In this document: positions 53,217 through 60,874 of the stretch, piece by piece
How the letters are laid out: each line of letters begins with the position of its first letter
Numbering within the stretch: position 1 is the stretch's first letter
DNA from: Bacillota bacterium
GTDB lineage: Bacteria > Bacillota > Clostridia > Clostridiales > Clostridiaceae
Direction of reading: 5' to 3'
DNA: 61,624 nucleotides
Assembly: GCA_030706015.1 (NCBI GenBank)
Contig: JAUZPI010000018.1
Span: forward strand, 1 to 61,624
The notes under the pieces: model-generated
Database searches by the model: none
Told to the model about the DNA's origin: nothing
The model's input: only the letters and a program-made list of their open reading frames with translations
Program-made: the position numbers and the translations under genes

Positions 53217-53765
53217 TTGAAAGAATTAGAAACAAGAATTATTGATGTTGATGTTGATGATATACGTAAAAAACTAAGTAAAATAGGCACAATAAATGTA
53301 AAAAAAGAAAATCAAATAAACAATATATTTGACTTTCCTGACAGAAGGCTTCTATCAAAGAAAGGTTATGCCAGAATTAGAGTTGTAGAAAATTTGATTG
53401 ATAATTCAACACATTATTTTATGACTACTAAGAAACTACTTAGTGAAGAAACCTATAAAATAATGGATGAACATGAAATTGAAATAACTAGTGATATTGA
53501 AGGGCAAGCTATATTTGAAGCTTTAGGATTGACTCTTATTGAAAGTATAAAAAAATATAGAGAAAGTTATAAATACAAGGATACACTAATAGAAATAGAT
53601 ATTAATGATAAAAGTTTTTGTCCTTTCCCGTATATAGAAATTGAAACCGCAGATGAGTCTCAATTAAGGGAAGTAGTAGAACTACTAGGTTATTCCATGA
53701 AAGACACTAATTCTAAAAGCATATATGAAATACTAAAAAACAAAGGAAAATTAGAAGGTGTATAA
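53217..53765 (+). CDS. CYTH domain protein (class IV adenylate cyclase/triphosphatase-like)
   Basis: CYTH proteins bind triphosphates with a beta-tunnel of acidic and basic residues and may be adenylate cyclases, thiamine triphosphatases or polyphosphate-processing enzymes. The 182-residue protein has ETRIIDVD near residue 3 (EExEK-type start), RLLSKKGYARIRV, TTKKLLSEE, KYRESYKY and EIDINDKSFCPFPYIEIETA, covering the main tunnel strands. TTG at 53217 is chosen because GGAG lies 8 nt upstream; the ATG at 53184 has no site. It leads an operon of CYTH, DUF5685, J-domain and membrane protein genes and overlaps the next gene. Confidence 0.85.
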   Translation: MKELETRIIDVDVDDIRKKLSKIGTINVKKENQINNIFDFPDRRLLSKKGYARIRVVENLIDNSTHYFMTTKKLLSEETYKIMDEHEIEITSDIEGQAIFEALGLTLIESIKKYRESYKYKDTLIEIDINDKSFCPFPYIEIETADESQLREVVELLGYSMKDTNSKSIYEILKNKGKLEGV

Positions 53766-54652
53766 TGTTTGGATATGTGGTTCCTTTTAAACCGGAATTA
53801 AAAATTAAAGATTATGAAAAGTTCAAAGGATACTACTGCGGACTTTGTTTCTCTATAAAGAGAAATTACGGAAACATACCACGTCTTGCTTTAAATTATG
53901 ATATGACGTTTTTAGCACTACTTCTAGATTCTCTAGGCAGTGAACAGACTAATTTCAAACTTGGAAGATGCGCTGCCCACCCTCTAAAGAAAAAAATAAT
54001 TGTAAAAAATAATACGGCATTAGATTATGCAGCTTTTTGTAATATTGCTTTAACTTACTATAAAATGACAGATAATGTGAAAGATGAAAATTCATTGTTA
54101 AGCAGTTTTTTTGCACTTTGTCTGAAAAGATATTTTAATAAATTTCCTCACAAACTAGAAAATGAACTTTCCATTATTAAAAATAAGCTAAATGAATTAT
54201 CAGCCTTAGAAATAGGTAATGGAACTACAAGCTTAGATGAAATTTCACACCCCTTTGCAGATTTAACTGGTCATATTTTAGAAGCATATCTAGAGTATAA
54301 AGCGCTAGATTTATGTAGTAGTGATTTATACTGGTTAGGCTATAATCTCGGCAAATGGATTTATATAATTGATGCCTTTGACGATCTTAAAGATGATATG
54401 ATTAAGAATAAATTTAATGCTGTTAATTTTGTATTCAATAAAAATAATCTAGACTATATTAGTTTTTTTAATGAAATAAAGCCAAGAATCGAATTCACCT
54501 TGGTATCCTGCGCTTCTGCTTGTCTGGACTATTTAGAAAAGCTTCCAATTAACAGAAATAAAGATCTTCTTATTAACATTCTTCAGCTAGGACTGATGCA
54601 TAAAATTCATTTTGTACTCAATCCTGGTAATAACAACAAAAACTCAATTTAA
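53765..54652 (+). CDS. DUF5685 protein with isoprenoid-synthase-like Asp motifs
   Basis: The 295-residue helical protein belongs to DUF5685 (MFGYVVPFKPELK, YYCGLC with C25/C28, GRC-AHP with C69/H72). Two aspartate-rich motifs stand out: YYKMTDNVKDE (D103, D107, E108) and LGKWIYIIDAFDDLKDDMIKNKFN (D203, D206, D207, D210, D211). Their spacing and setting resemble the two metal-binding motifs of squalene/phytoene synthases. The Cys/His pairs could bind a metal. No function is established. It starts as TAATG on the CYTH stop and is followed 14 bp later by the J-domain gene. Confidence 0.82.
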   Translation: MFGYVVPFKPELKIKDYEKFKGYYCGLCFSIKRNYGNIPRLALNYDMTFLALLLDSLGSEQTNFKLGRCAAHPLKKKIIVKNNTALDYAAFCNIALTYYKMTDNVKDENSLLSSFFALCLKRYFNKFPHKLENELSIIKNKLNELSALEIGNGTTSLDEISHPFADLTGHILEAYLEYKALDLCSSDLYWLGYNLGKWIYIIDAFDDLKDDMIKNKFNAVNFVFNKNNLDYISFFNEIKPRIEFTLVSCASACLDYLEKLPINRNKDLLINILQLGLMHKIHFVLNPGNNNKNSI

Positions 54653-54666
54653 GGAGTGATGCTCTA

Positions 54667-55278
54667 ATGAAAAATCCATATGAAGTACTTGGCGTAAGAG
54701 AAGGTGCTTCAAAAGAAGAAATAAAGAAAGCCTACAGAGAATTAGCAAAAAAATATCATCCTGACCAATATGGCAACAATCCTCTAAGAGATTTAGCTGA
54801 AGAGAGAATGAGAGACATTAACGAAGCATATGACTATTTAATGAAAAGTGATGCTTCAGCAAATTATAACAGTTACGGCTCACAATATGATAATTCCAGC
54901 AACAATAGCAATAATAGTTCTATTTACAATTCCATAAGAATTGATTTAAATAATGGAAATATTTCTGCCGCAGAACAAAAACTAAATAGTATTACCACTA
55001 GAGATGCTGAATGGCACTATTTAATGGGAGTAGTTGCTTTAAGAAAAGGTTGGTATGATAATGCATACAATTATTTAAATACTGCCTGTAATTTGAACCC
55101 TAATAATTTAGAATATAGAAGAACATTAGAATCCTTAAATAGGTCTAATACTTCCTACAGACAGCCATATAGCACAAGTAGAAACGACAGCAGTCAATGT
55201 TGTGACCTATGCATAAGCTTATGGTGTGCAGATACACTATGCGAGTGTTTCGGCGGAGATTGCTTTTCTTGTTGCTAA
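54667..55278 (+). CDS. J-domain protein with a Cys-rich C-terminus
   Basis: The 203-residue protein has an N-terminal J domain (1-60) with YHPDQ and helix II/III landmarks, so it should stimulate Hsp70 ATPase. An Asn/Ser linker and a TPR-like segment (residues 95-150) follow. The last 30 residues are Cys-rich (CCDLCISLWC, then CECFGGDCFSCC), possibly a metal- or membrane-associated tail. It follows the DUF5685 gene by 14 bp, an arrangement that looks conserved in clostridia. GGAGTG precedes the ATG. Confidence 0.87.
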   Translation: MKNPYEVLGVREGASKEEIKKAYRELAKKYHPDQYGNNPLRDLAEERMRDINEAYDYLMKSDASANYNSYGSQYDNSSNNSNNSSIYNSIRIDLNNGNISAAEQKLNSITTRDAEWHYLMGVVALRKGWYDNAYNYLNTACNLNPNNLEYRRTLESLNRSNTSYRQPYSTSRNDSSQCCDLCISLWCADTLCECFGGDCFSCC

Positions 55279-55323
55279 TTAATTCATGAATTAAGCATTA
55301 TGCCTTGTTAACAGGAGATGATA

Positions 55324-55839
55324 ATGATGAATAAAACTTATAGTTTGACTAGGGGAGGTATATACACAGCACTAAGCTTTTTATGTGTTTACCTGTCAAC
55401 AGTACTTCCTACAAATAAAATTTATGCTTTAGGTATCGCTTGCTGTATAATCCCCTTCTCAATATTAACAATTAAAATGAAATATTCTATTATAGTATAT
55501 ACAGCTACTTGCCTGCTAAGCTTATTGCTCCTGGGTATAAAAGGTAGTGTTTTTGCCTATATATTATTCTTTGGAAGCTACGGTTTTGCTAAATTCTATA
55601 TTGAACGCATTCGTAAGCTCCCTATAGAAATCCTTATGAAACTCCTATTTTTTAATGTAACAATATTTATAGTATATTTAATTTATCGAATATTTTTTCC
55701 TAATACAATTATAATAAAATTACCTATTGGCATAGTAATTTTAATGCTTCAGTTTGTATTTTTAATTTGCGACTATGCACTAACACTATTTATAGGATAT
55801 ATGAACAATCATTATCTTAATAAGCACAATCTGCATTAA
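55324..55839 (+). CDS. Unrecognised membrane protein, last gene of the CYTH/DUF5685 cluster
   Basis: The 171-residue protein has about five helices and a short N-terminus (MMNKTYSLTRGGIYTALSF) that resembles substrate-binding components of energy-coupling (ECF) transporters, although the usual motif is not clear. ATG at 55324 follows GGAG by 6 nt. It ends 70 bp before the tRNA-Gln gene. Function unknown. Confidence 0.7.
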   Translation: MMNKTYSLTRGGIYTALSFLCVYLSTVLPTNKIYALGIACCIIPFSILTIKMKYSIIVYTATCLLSLLLLGIKGSVFAYILFFGSYGFAKFYIERIRKLPIEILMKLLFFNVTIFIVYLIYRIFFPNTIIIKLPIGIVILMLQFVFLICDYALTLFIGYMNNHYLNKHNLH

Positions 55840-55869
55840 TGAAAATAAACAAATATTAGAAATTTCCTA

Positions 55870-55897
55870 TTGACTTTTAATATATTAGTGCTATAAT
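55870..55897 (+). promoter_or_regulatory. Promoter of tRNA-Gln
   Basis: TTGACT (55870-55875) and TATAAT (55892-55897) are spaced by 16 bp and lie 13 bp before the tRNA 5' end. Confidence 0.8.
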
Positions 55898-55910
55898 CAA
55901 TATTGTTCAT

Positions 55911-55986
55911 TGCCCTATCGCCAAATGGTAAGGCACCTGTCTCTGGAACAGGCATTCTGTAGGTTCGAGTCCTGCTAGGGCAGCCA
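55911..55986 (+). tRNA. tRNA-Gln (anticodon CTG)
   Basis: Acceptor arms TGCCCTA/TAGGGCA, a D-arm, anticodon stem CCTGT/ACAGG with loop CTCTGGA (anticodon CTG, reading CAG), TTCGAGTCC T-arm and an encoded GCCA end. Discriminator G fits Gln. A terminator hairpin AAAACTCTAC/GTAGAGTTTT follows. Confidence 0.95.
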
Positions 55987-55988
55987 TA

Positions 55989-56020
55989 AAAACTCTACGT
56001 TTTGTAGAGTTTTTATTTTT
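55989..56020 (+). terminator. Terminator after tRNA-Gln
   Basis: AAAACTCTAC/GTAGAGTTTT arms with a 5-nt loop are followed by a long T run. Confidence 0.88.
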
Positions 56021-56145
56021 TTTGGCTAAGTTTTACTAAGCAAAATTAGTTCTAAATTTGTCATAAAAGCTTGAACATCTTGACAAATACTGATATCATT
56101 TATGCAAATGCAACAAATAATTATACACAAGGTGGGGTTTATTAA

Positions 56146-57462
56146 ATGAACAAAATTGTAGTAACTAAATTCGGGGGCAGTTCTCTTGCAAGTGCAGAGC
56201 AATTTAGAAAAGTTAAAGCAATAATCGATTCAGATGAAAACAGAAGATTCGTTGTTCCATCTGCTCCAGGAAAGAGAAATTCTAAGGATTACAAGATTAC
56301 AGATTTACTTTATCTGTGTCATGCTCATGTGCAACAGGGCATATCCTTTGATGATGTATTTAAACTAATTATTGAAAGATACACTCAAATAATTAGTGAA
56401 TTATCACTAACTCTAGATATAATGCCTTATCTAAATGAAGTAAAAGAAAAACTTACTTCAGGTGCTTCTGCAGATTATGCAGCAAGTAGAGGTGAATACC
56501 TAAATGGTTTAATTCTTTCAAACTTCTTAGATGCTGAATTCGTAGATGCAGCAGATGTAATATTCTTCGACGAATTCGGTAATTTCGATGCTGAAAAAAC
56601 TCAAGCTACTATCAAAGAAAGACTTTCAAATGTTCACAAAGCTGTAATTCCAGGTTTCTATGGTTCCACGCCAGATGGAGAAATCAAAACTTTCTCAAGA
56701 GGTGGTTCCGATTTTACAGGTTCAGTTATAGCACGTGGGGTAGGTGCTGATTTATATGAAAACTGGACAGATGTATCTGGATTCTTAATGGCTGATCCAA
56801 GAATCGTTGAAAATCCAAAATCTATTGAGAAGATTACATATAGAGAATTAAGAGAATTAGCGTACATGGGAGCATCTGTTCTTCATGAAGAAGCTATATT
56901 CCCAGTTAGAGACGTGGGAATTCCGATAAACATCAAGAATACTAATGCTCCACAGGATCCTGGTACTCTTATAATAGCTGATGCTGGTCCTATTGATCAT
57001 TCAGGTACAATCACTGGTATCGCAGGTAAGAAAGGTTTCACTGTTATTGCTATAGAGAAAACTCTTATGAATTCAGAACTTGGTTTCTGTAGAAGATTAT
57101 TATCTATATTAGAAATGCATGGAGTTGCTTTTGAAAACATGCCTTCAGGTATAGATTCAGTTTCTCTTGTTATTGCAGATTCAGAATTAAAAAATAAACG
57201 TGACAGAATTATAGAAGAAATAAAGAGACAATGTAATCCTGATTCCATAGAGGTTCATCCAAATATGGCTTTAGTTGCAACTGTTGGACGTGGAATGGCT
57301 AAAACTAAGGGTATATCAGCTAAACTATTTGATGCTATGGCAAAGGAAAAAGTCAATATAAGAATGATAAATCAAGGTTCAAGTGAAATCAACATAATAG
57401 TTGGTGTAGAAAGCAATGATTTTGAAAAGGCTATTAAGTCAATATATAAGACATTTGAGTAA
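56146..57462 (+). CDS. lysC: Aspartate kinase
   Basis: Aspartokinase phosphorylates aspartate at the start of lysine, methionine, threonine and diaminopimelate synthesis. The 438-residue monofunctional protein has VTKFGGSSLASAEQF, FSRGGSDFTGSV, and C-terminal ACT domains (about 300-438; ATVGRGMAKTKGISAKLFDAM with INQGSSEINIIVGV), which usually sense lysine or threonine. GGTGGGG precedes the ATG. A TTGACA (56079) lies upstream, but no lysine riboswitch or T-box was seen, so control may be allosteric. Followed by a terminator. Confidence 0.94.
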   Translation: MNKIVVTKFGGSSLASAEQFRKVKAIIDSDENRRFVVPSAPGKRNSKDYKITDLLYLCHAHVQQGISFDDVFKLIIERYTQIISELSLTLDIMPYLNEVKEKLTSGASADYAASRGEYLNGLILSNFLDAEFVDAADVIFFDEFGNFDAEKTQATIKERLSNVHKAVIPGFYGSTPDGEIKTFSRGGSDFTGSVIARGVGADLYENWTDVSGFLMADPRIVENPKSIEKITYRELRELAYMGASVLHEEAIFPVRDVGIPINIKNTNAPQDPGTLIIADAGPIDHSGTITGIAGKKGFTVIAIEKTLMNSELGFCRRLLSILEMHGVAFENMPSGIDSVSLVIADSELKNKRDRIIEEIKRQCNPDSIEVHPNMALVATVGRGMAKTKGISAKLFDAMAKEKVNIRMINQGSSEINIIVGVESNDFEKAIKSIYKTFE

Positions 57463-57480
57463 ACTGTTTTTATAGATGGG

Positions 57481-57518
57481 ATAGTGGGAATAGTAATTAA
57501 CCCACTATTCTTTTTTTT
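57481..57518 (+). terminator. Terminator after lysC
   Basis: ATAGTGGG/CCCACTAT arms with a 12-nt loop are followed by TTCTTTTTTTT. Confidence 0.82.
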
Positions 57519-57601
57519 CGTAACTTATTGCCTACATGGTTGTATATAATTTAAACTGTATTATATAGACTTTATTTTGAACACAATAATTATGAATGAT
57601 G

Positions 57602-57641
57602 AAATTTATAAATTATCCACAAAACATGATAACTTATAAAT
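57602..57641. repeat. Imperfect palindrome related to the one at 35070-35110
   Basis: AAATTTATAAATTATC and GATAACTTATAAATT form an imperfect hairpin similar to the 17-base arms at 35070. It includes TTATCCACA (57613-57621), an exact DnaA box. It lies between the lysC terminator and the nucleotidyltransferase gene and has no T run. Confidence 0.4.
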
Positions 57642-57666
57642 TCCTGTACAGTAAAAGTTTTATATC

Positions 57667-57682
57667 GAGGTGATTTTCTATA
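57667..57682 (+). promoter_or_regulatory. Ribosome binding site in front of an ATA start
   Basis: GAGGTG (57667-57672) lies 7 bp before ATA (57680-57682), the ideal spacing for a start codon. The frame upstream is closed by TGA at 57671, and the next in-frame ATG is 63 codons later, past the catalytic motif. Confidence 0.6.
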
Positions 57683-58690
57683 GATACTTCACAAATAAAA
57701 AAGACAATTTCAGGTGCTAATTATGATTTTTTAAGAAATGATGAAAGACTAGGCAATAATATAATTTTACTTACTACTGGTGGTTCTCATGCTTATGGTA
57801 CTGATGTACCCACCAGCGATCTGGATATTAGGGGTATTACCTTAAATACTTCTAAAGAAATCTTAACCATGTCTTTCAATGAAAAACCTTTTGAGGATAA
57901 AGCCACAGATACAACTATTTATTTTTTAAAGCAAGTAGCTGGATTATTTATAAGCTGTAATCCTAATTCATTAGAGATGCTTGGAACAAAACCTGACCAT
58001 TTATTTATGCTAAGCAAAGAAGGAAAATTATTAAGAGAAAATTATGATATATTTTTATCTATAAAGGCAGTATCCAGCTTTGGAGGATATGCAATCCAGC
58101 AGCTAAGAAGACTTCAAAATGCGCTGGCTAGAGACAGCTATCCTCAAAAAGAAAAGGAAAAACATATATTAAACAGTATCTTTAAACAGTTTTTAACCCT
58201 TACCGATAGATATAAAAAAATAACAGGAGATGAACTTTATCTATACTTGGATAAATCAGACAAATTAGATTTTGATGAAGAAATCTTTATGGATATAAGC
58301 TTAAAGCACTATCCACTCAGAGATTTTAAGAATATCTATGGGGAGATAAATAATGTTATTCAAAGTTATGATAAATTAAACCATAGAAACAGTAAAAAGG
58401 ATGAGCTTCATTTAAATAAACATGCCATGCACCTGATAAGATTACTTATAATGGGTTCTGAAATACTAGAAGGCAAAGGAATTAATACATATAGAGCAAA
58501 GGAACGAGAGCTTCTTTTAGAAATAAGAAGCGGCAAATACAGTTATGATGAAATCTTTGAAATGGTGGATGAGTATGATAAACAATTTAAATATGCAGCA
58601 AAGCATACTAATCTTCCTGAAGAACCTGATTATAAAAAGATTGAAGATATAATAATTGAAATAAATAGGAGTGTTATAAATGAACATTAA
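57680..58690 (+). CDS. DNA polymerase beta-like nucleotidyltransferase, apparent ATA start
   Basis: The 336-residue product shows the nucleotidyltransferase motif GGSHAYGTDVPTSDLDIRG, with G34-G35-S36 and catalytic D47/D49, which lies upstream of the first ATG (57869). The frame is open from 57674; the only candidate start near the ribosome site is ATA (57680), giving I/M-DTSQIKKTISGANYDFLRN, which looks like a normal N-terminus of this family. A start change or sequence error is possible. The C-terminal two thirds are helical, and the end (VINEH) overlaps the CCA enzyme start. Target unknown; DUF4111/COG3541-type enzymes remain poorly studied. Confidence 0.75.
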   Translation: MDTSQIKKTISGANYDFLRNDERLGNNIILLTTGGSHAYGTDVPTSDLDIRGITLNTSKEILTMSFNEKPFEDKATDTTIYFLKQVAGLFISCNPNSLEMLGTKPDHLFMLSKEGKLLRENYDIFLSIKAVSSFGGYAIQQLRRLQNALARDSYPQKEKEKHILNSIFKQFLTLTDRYKKITGDELYLYLDKSDKLDFDEEIFMDISLKHYPLRDFKNIYGEINNVIQSYDKLNHRNSKKDELHLNKHAMHLIRLLIMGSEILEGKGINTYRAKERELLLEIRSGKYSYDEIFEMVDEYDKQFKYAAKHTNLPEEPDYKKIEDIIIEINRSVINEH

Positions 58691-60005
58691 TTTGCCAAAG
58701 GACGTGAATTATATCATTGATACCCTGGAAAGTAACGGTTATGAAGCCTTTGCAGTTGGTGGATGCGTAAGAGATACTCTTCTATCAAAAACTCCAATGG
58801 ACTGGGATATAACTACCAATGCCCTGGCAGAGGATATAATACGAATATTTCCACACACAATACCTACTGGAATAAAACATGGTACTATTACAGTAATGTT
58901 AGACTCAAATCCTTATGAAGTTACTACATATAGGATTGATGGCGAATATACTGATAATCGTCATCCTGACAAAGTTATCTTTACAAACTCTCTCACAAAG
59001 GATTTGAGTAGAAGAGATTTTACAATCAACGCTATGGCATATAATTACAAAAGCGGTCTTCAGGACCCTTTTAACGGCCAACTGGATTTAAAACAAAATA
59101 CTATAAAATGTGTCGGAGCTGCAAATTTAAGATTCAAAGAAGATGCACTAAGGATGCTTAGAGCGGTACGATTTTCAACCCAATTAGAATTTTCAATTGA
59201 ACAAAATACCTTTGAAGCAATAAAAGCAAATAATCTATTAATAAAAAATGTGAGTCAAGAAAGAATCCAGGTAGAGCTTGGCAAAATATTAGTTAGTAAT
59301 AAACCAAGCAATGGAATATTAGCTCTTCAGGAAACCCATTTGCTTCAGCATATAATACCTGAACTAACCCAGTGTGTTGGTTTTGAACAGCATAATCCAC
59401 ATCACGACAAGGATGTATTTATTCATACTATGATGGTACTTGATAATACTCCTAAAAATCTTCCCCTTAGGTTAGCTGCTTTATTTCATGATATAGCAAA
59501 ACCAAAATGTTTTTCTATAGACGACAAGGGTATTGGACATTTTTATATGCATCATATTGAAGGTTCAGTTATTGCTGAAAATATTTTGAAAAGACTGAAG
59601 TTTGATAACCATACTATAGAAAAGGTTTGTATTCTCATAAAAGAACATATGAGTGGAAAACAGCCAATGAAGCCTACTGCAGTTAAAAAGCTAATTACCA
59701 GAGTGGGTATAGACAATATTGAGGATTTATTTGCCCTGCAAATAGCTGATATTAAAGGCGGAAAAACCTCTGATGATACGAGTGCCGTAATAAAACTAAA
59801 GGAAAAAGTTCATGAGATACTTGAGAAAGAACTCCCGCTTACCGTTAAAGACTTAGCAGTCAATGGTTCAGATTTAATTAATATTGGATATAAAAAGGGA
59901 AAAGAAATCGGAATAGTTCTTAATAAACTTTTAGATGTAGTTCTTGAAAATCCAGAATTAAATACTAGTGAACAGCTTTTAGAATTTGCTAAGCAGCTTC
60001 ATTAG
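58680..60005 (+). CDS. cca: CCA tRNA nucleotidyltransferase with HD domain
   Basis: The enzyme adds or repairs the 3' CCA of tRNA. The 441-residue protein has the polymerase head FAVGGCVRDTLLSKTPMDWDITTNA (Gly-Gly and DWD catalytic Asps), the RRDFTINAMAYN motif B and the template region, followed by an HD domain with ALFHDIAKPK and HHIEGSVIAENIL, giving a phosphohydrolase activity. The genes encoded here already carry CCA, so the role is repair. ATG preceded by GGAG inside the preceding gene, overlapping it by 11 bp. Confidence 0.95.
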   Translation: MNINLPKDVNYIIDTLESNGYEAFAVGGCVRDTLLSKTPMDWDITTNALAEDIIRIFPHTIPTGIKHGTITVMLDSNPYEVTTYRIDGEYTDNRHPDKVIFTNSLTKDLSRRDFTINAMAYNYKSGLQDPFNGQLDLKQNTIKCVGAANLRFKEDALRMLRAVRFSTQLEFSIEQNTFEAIKANNLLIKNVSQERIQVELGKILVSNKPSNGILALQETHLLQHIIPELTQCVGFEQHNPHHDKDVFIHTMMVLDNTPKNLPLRLAALFHDIAKPKCFSIDDKGIGHFYMHHIEGSVIAENILKRLKFDNHTIEKVCILIKEHMSGKQPMKPTAVKKLITRVGIDNIEDLFALQIADIKGGKTSDDTSAVIKLKEKVHEILEKELPLTVKDLAVNGSDLINIGYKKGKEIGIVLNKLLDVVLENPELNTSEQLLEFAKQLH

Positions 60006-60111
60006 CTAATTATTAAAAATATGCTGCAAAACAGTATCGCCAATTGAATTTTAATTTAACTCAGTACACATACTATTTTCAAGTTAGAAAAAATAACAGG
60101 AAGGTGTGTAC

Positions 60112-60519
60112 ATGATTATTCAAGAAAATTATCTAAAGTATTTTTTCTATGTTATTGTGATTTGCCTTATAATAATAACCTTAGCCACCCCTTTACATAG
60201 GGTAAAAGCGTACAAAGTAATTACACCCGCTAAGGTTAAAGAGATGATGGACTCTAACACCCCCATGCTGCTTTTGGATGTAAGAACTGACGTTGAATAT
60301 AGAAGCGGTCATATACCAACCGCCGTACTTATGCCTGTAGACACTTTAAAACAGGATATAAAAAATAAAAATCTGTCAAAGGATGCCTTAATAATAGTTT
60401 ACTGCCACAGCGGAAGAAGGTCTCAAACCGCAGCTAAATATCTAGAGGAACTTGGATTTACAAATGTCTATGATCTAGGTGGCATACATAACAAATGGCC
60501 TTATGAACTTCAGAAATAA
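60112..60519 (+). CDS. Membrane-anchored rhodanese-like sulfurtransferase
   Basis: The 135-residue protein has one N-terminal helix (about 9-28, likely anchor or signal) followed by a rhodanese domain with DVRTDVEYRSGHI and the catalytic loop Cys in VYCHSGRRSQTAAKYL, then DLGGIHNKWPYE. It transfers sulfane sulfur, but the substrate is unknown. ATG at 60112 follows AGGAAGGTG; the longer frame starts at GTG two codons before. It lies between cca and the leuS T-box. Confidence 0.9.
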   Translation: MIIQENYLKYFFYVIVICLIIITLATPLHRVKAYKVITPAKVKEMMDSNTPMLLLDVRTDVEYRSGHIPTAVLMPVDTLKQDIKNKNLSKDALIIVYCHSGRRSQTAAKYLEELGFTNVYDLGGIHNKWPYELQK

Positions 60520-60546
60520 ATCATCATAAACTAATTGTAAATTCTA

Positions 60547-60575
60547 TTGACATAATATTCTACTAACATTATAAT
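60547..60575 (+). promoter_or_regulatory. Consensus promoter of the leuS T-box unit
   Basis: Perfect TTGACA (60547-60552) and TATAAT (60570-60575) spaced by 17 bp. Confidence 0.92.
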
Positions 60576-60619
60576 TATATACTAAAAGGTATAATTACCT
60601 TTGCTTAATATAATACTGC

Positions 60620-60837
60620 TTTGAACAAGAGTAGTAATATTTGATTCATCTTTAGAGAGCTGTTGCTTGGTGCAAAACAGTGGTGATAGAATATGAACTC
60701 GCTTGTGAGCTTATTTGCCAAAAGCAAATACGGTTGGAACCGTTACATTCTTAAAGTGAGGCTGTATGCCTAATTAGAGTGGTACCGCGGAATTATATCT
60801 TTCGTCTCTTTTTTGAGATGAAAGATTTTTTATTATG
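60620..60837 (+). promoter_or_regulatory. T-box leader, leucine-specific
   Basis: Leader TTTGAACAAGAGTAGTAA, AGAGAGCTG, GAA followed by the specifier CTC (60698-60700, Leu), core AGAGTGGTACCGCGG (60776-60790), and a terminator (about 60799-60837). UGGU in the core pairs with ACCA (A73), the tRNA-Leu end, as in the tRNA-Leu gene of this window. Confidence 0.95.
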
Positions 60838-60874
60838 TAAAACTATCTATTTAAATATTATGGAGGTTTAGGTA

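Noticed and set aside
56021..56145. Lysine riboswitch before lysC
   Set aside because: Only about 125 bp lie between the tRNA-Gln terminator and the ATG, too short for an L-box, and no conserved elements were seen.
57613..57621. DnaA box as evidence for a replication origin
   Set aside because: Only one box with no cluster and no dnaA/dnaN/rnpA neighbours; isolated matches occur by chance in AT-rich DNA.
57869..58690. Start of the nucleotidyltransferase at the first ATG
   Set aside because: This would remove the catalytic GS...D-x-D motif encoded directly upstream in the same open frame, and no ribosome site precedes that ATG.
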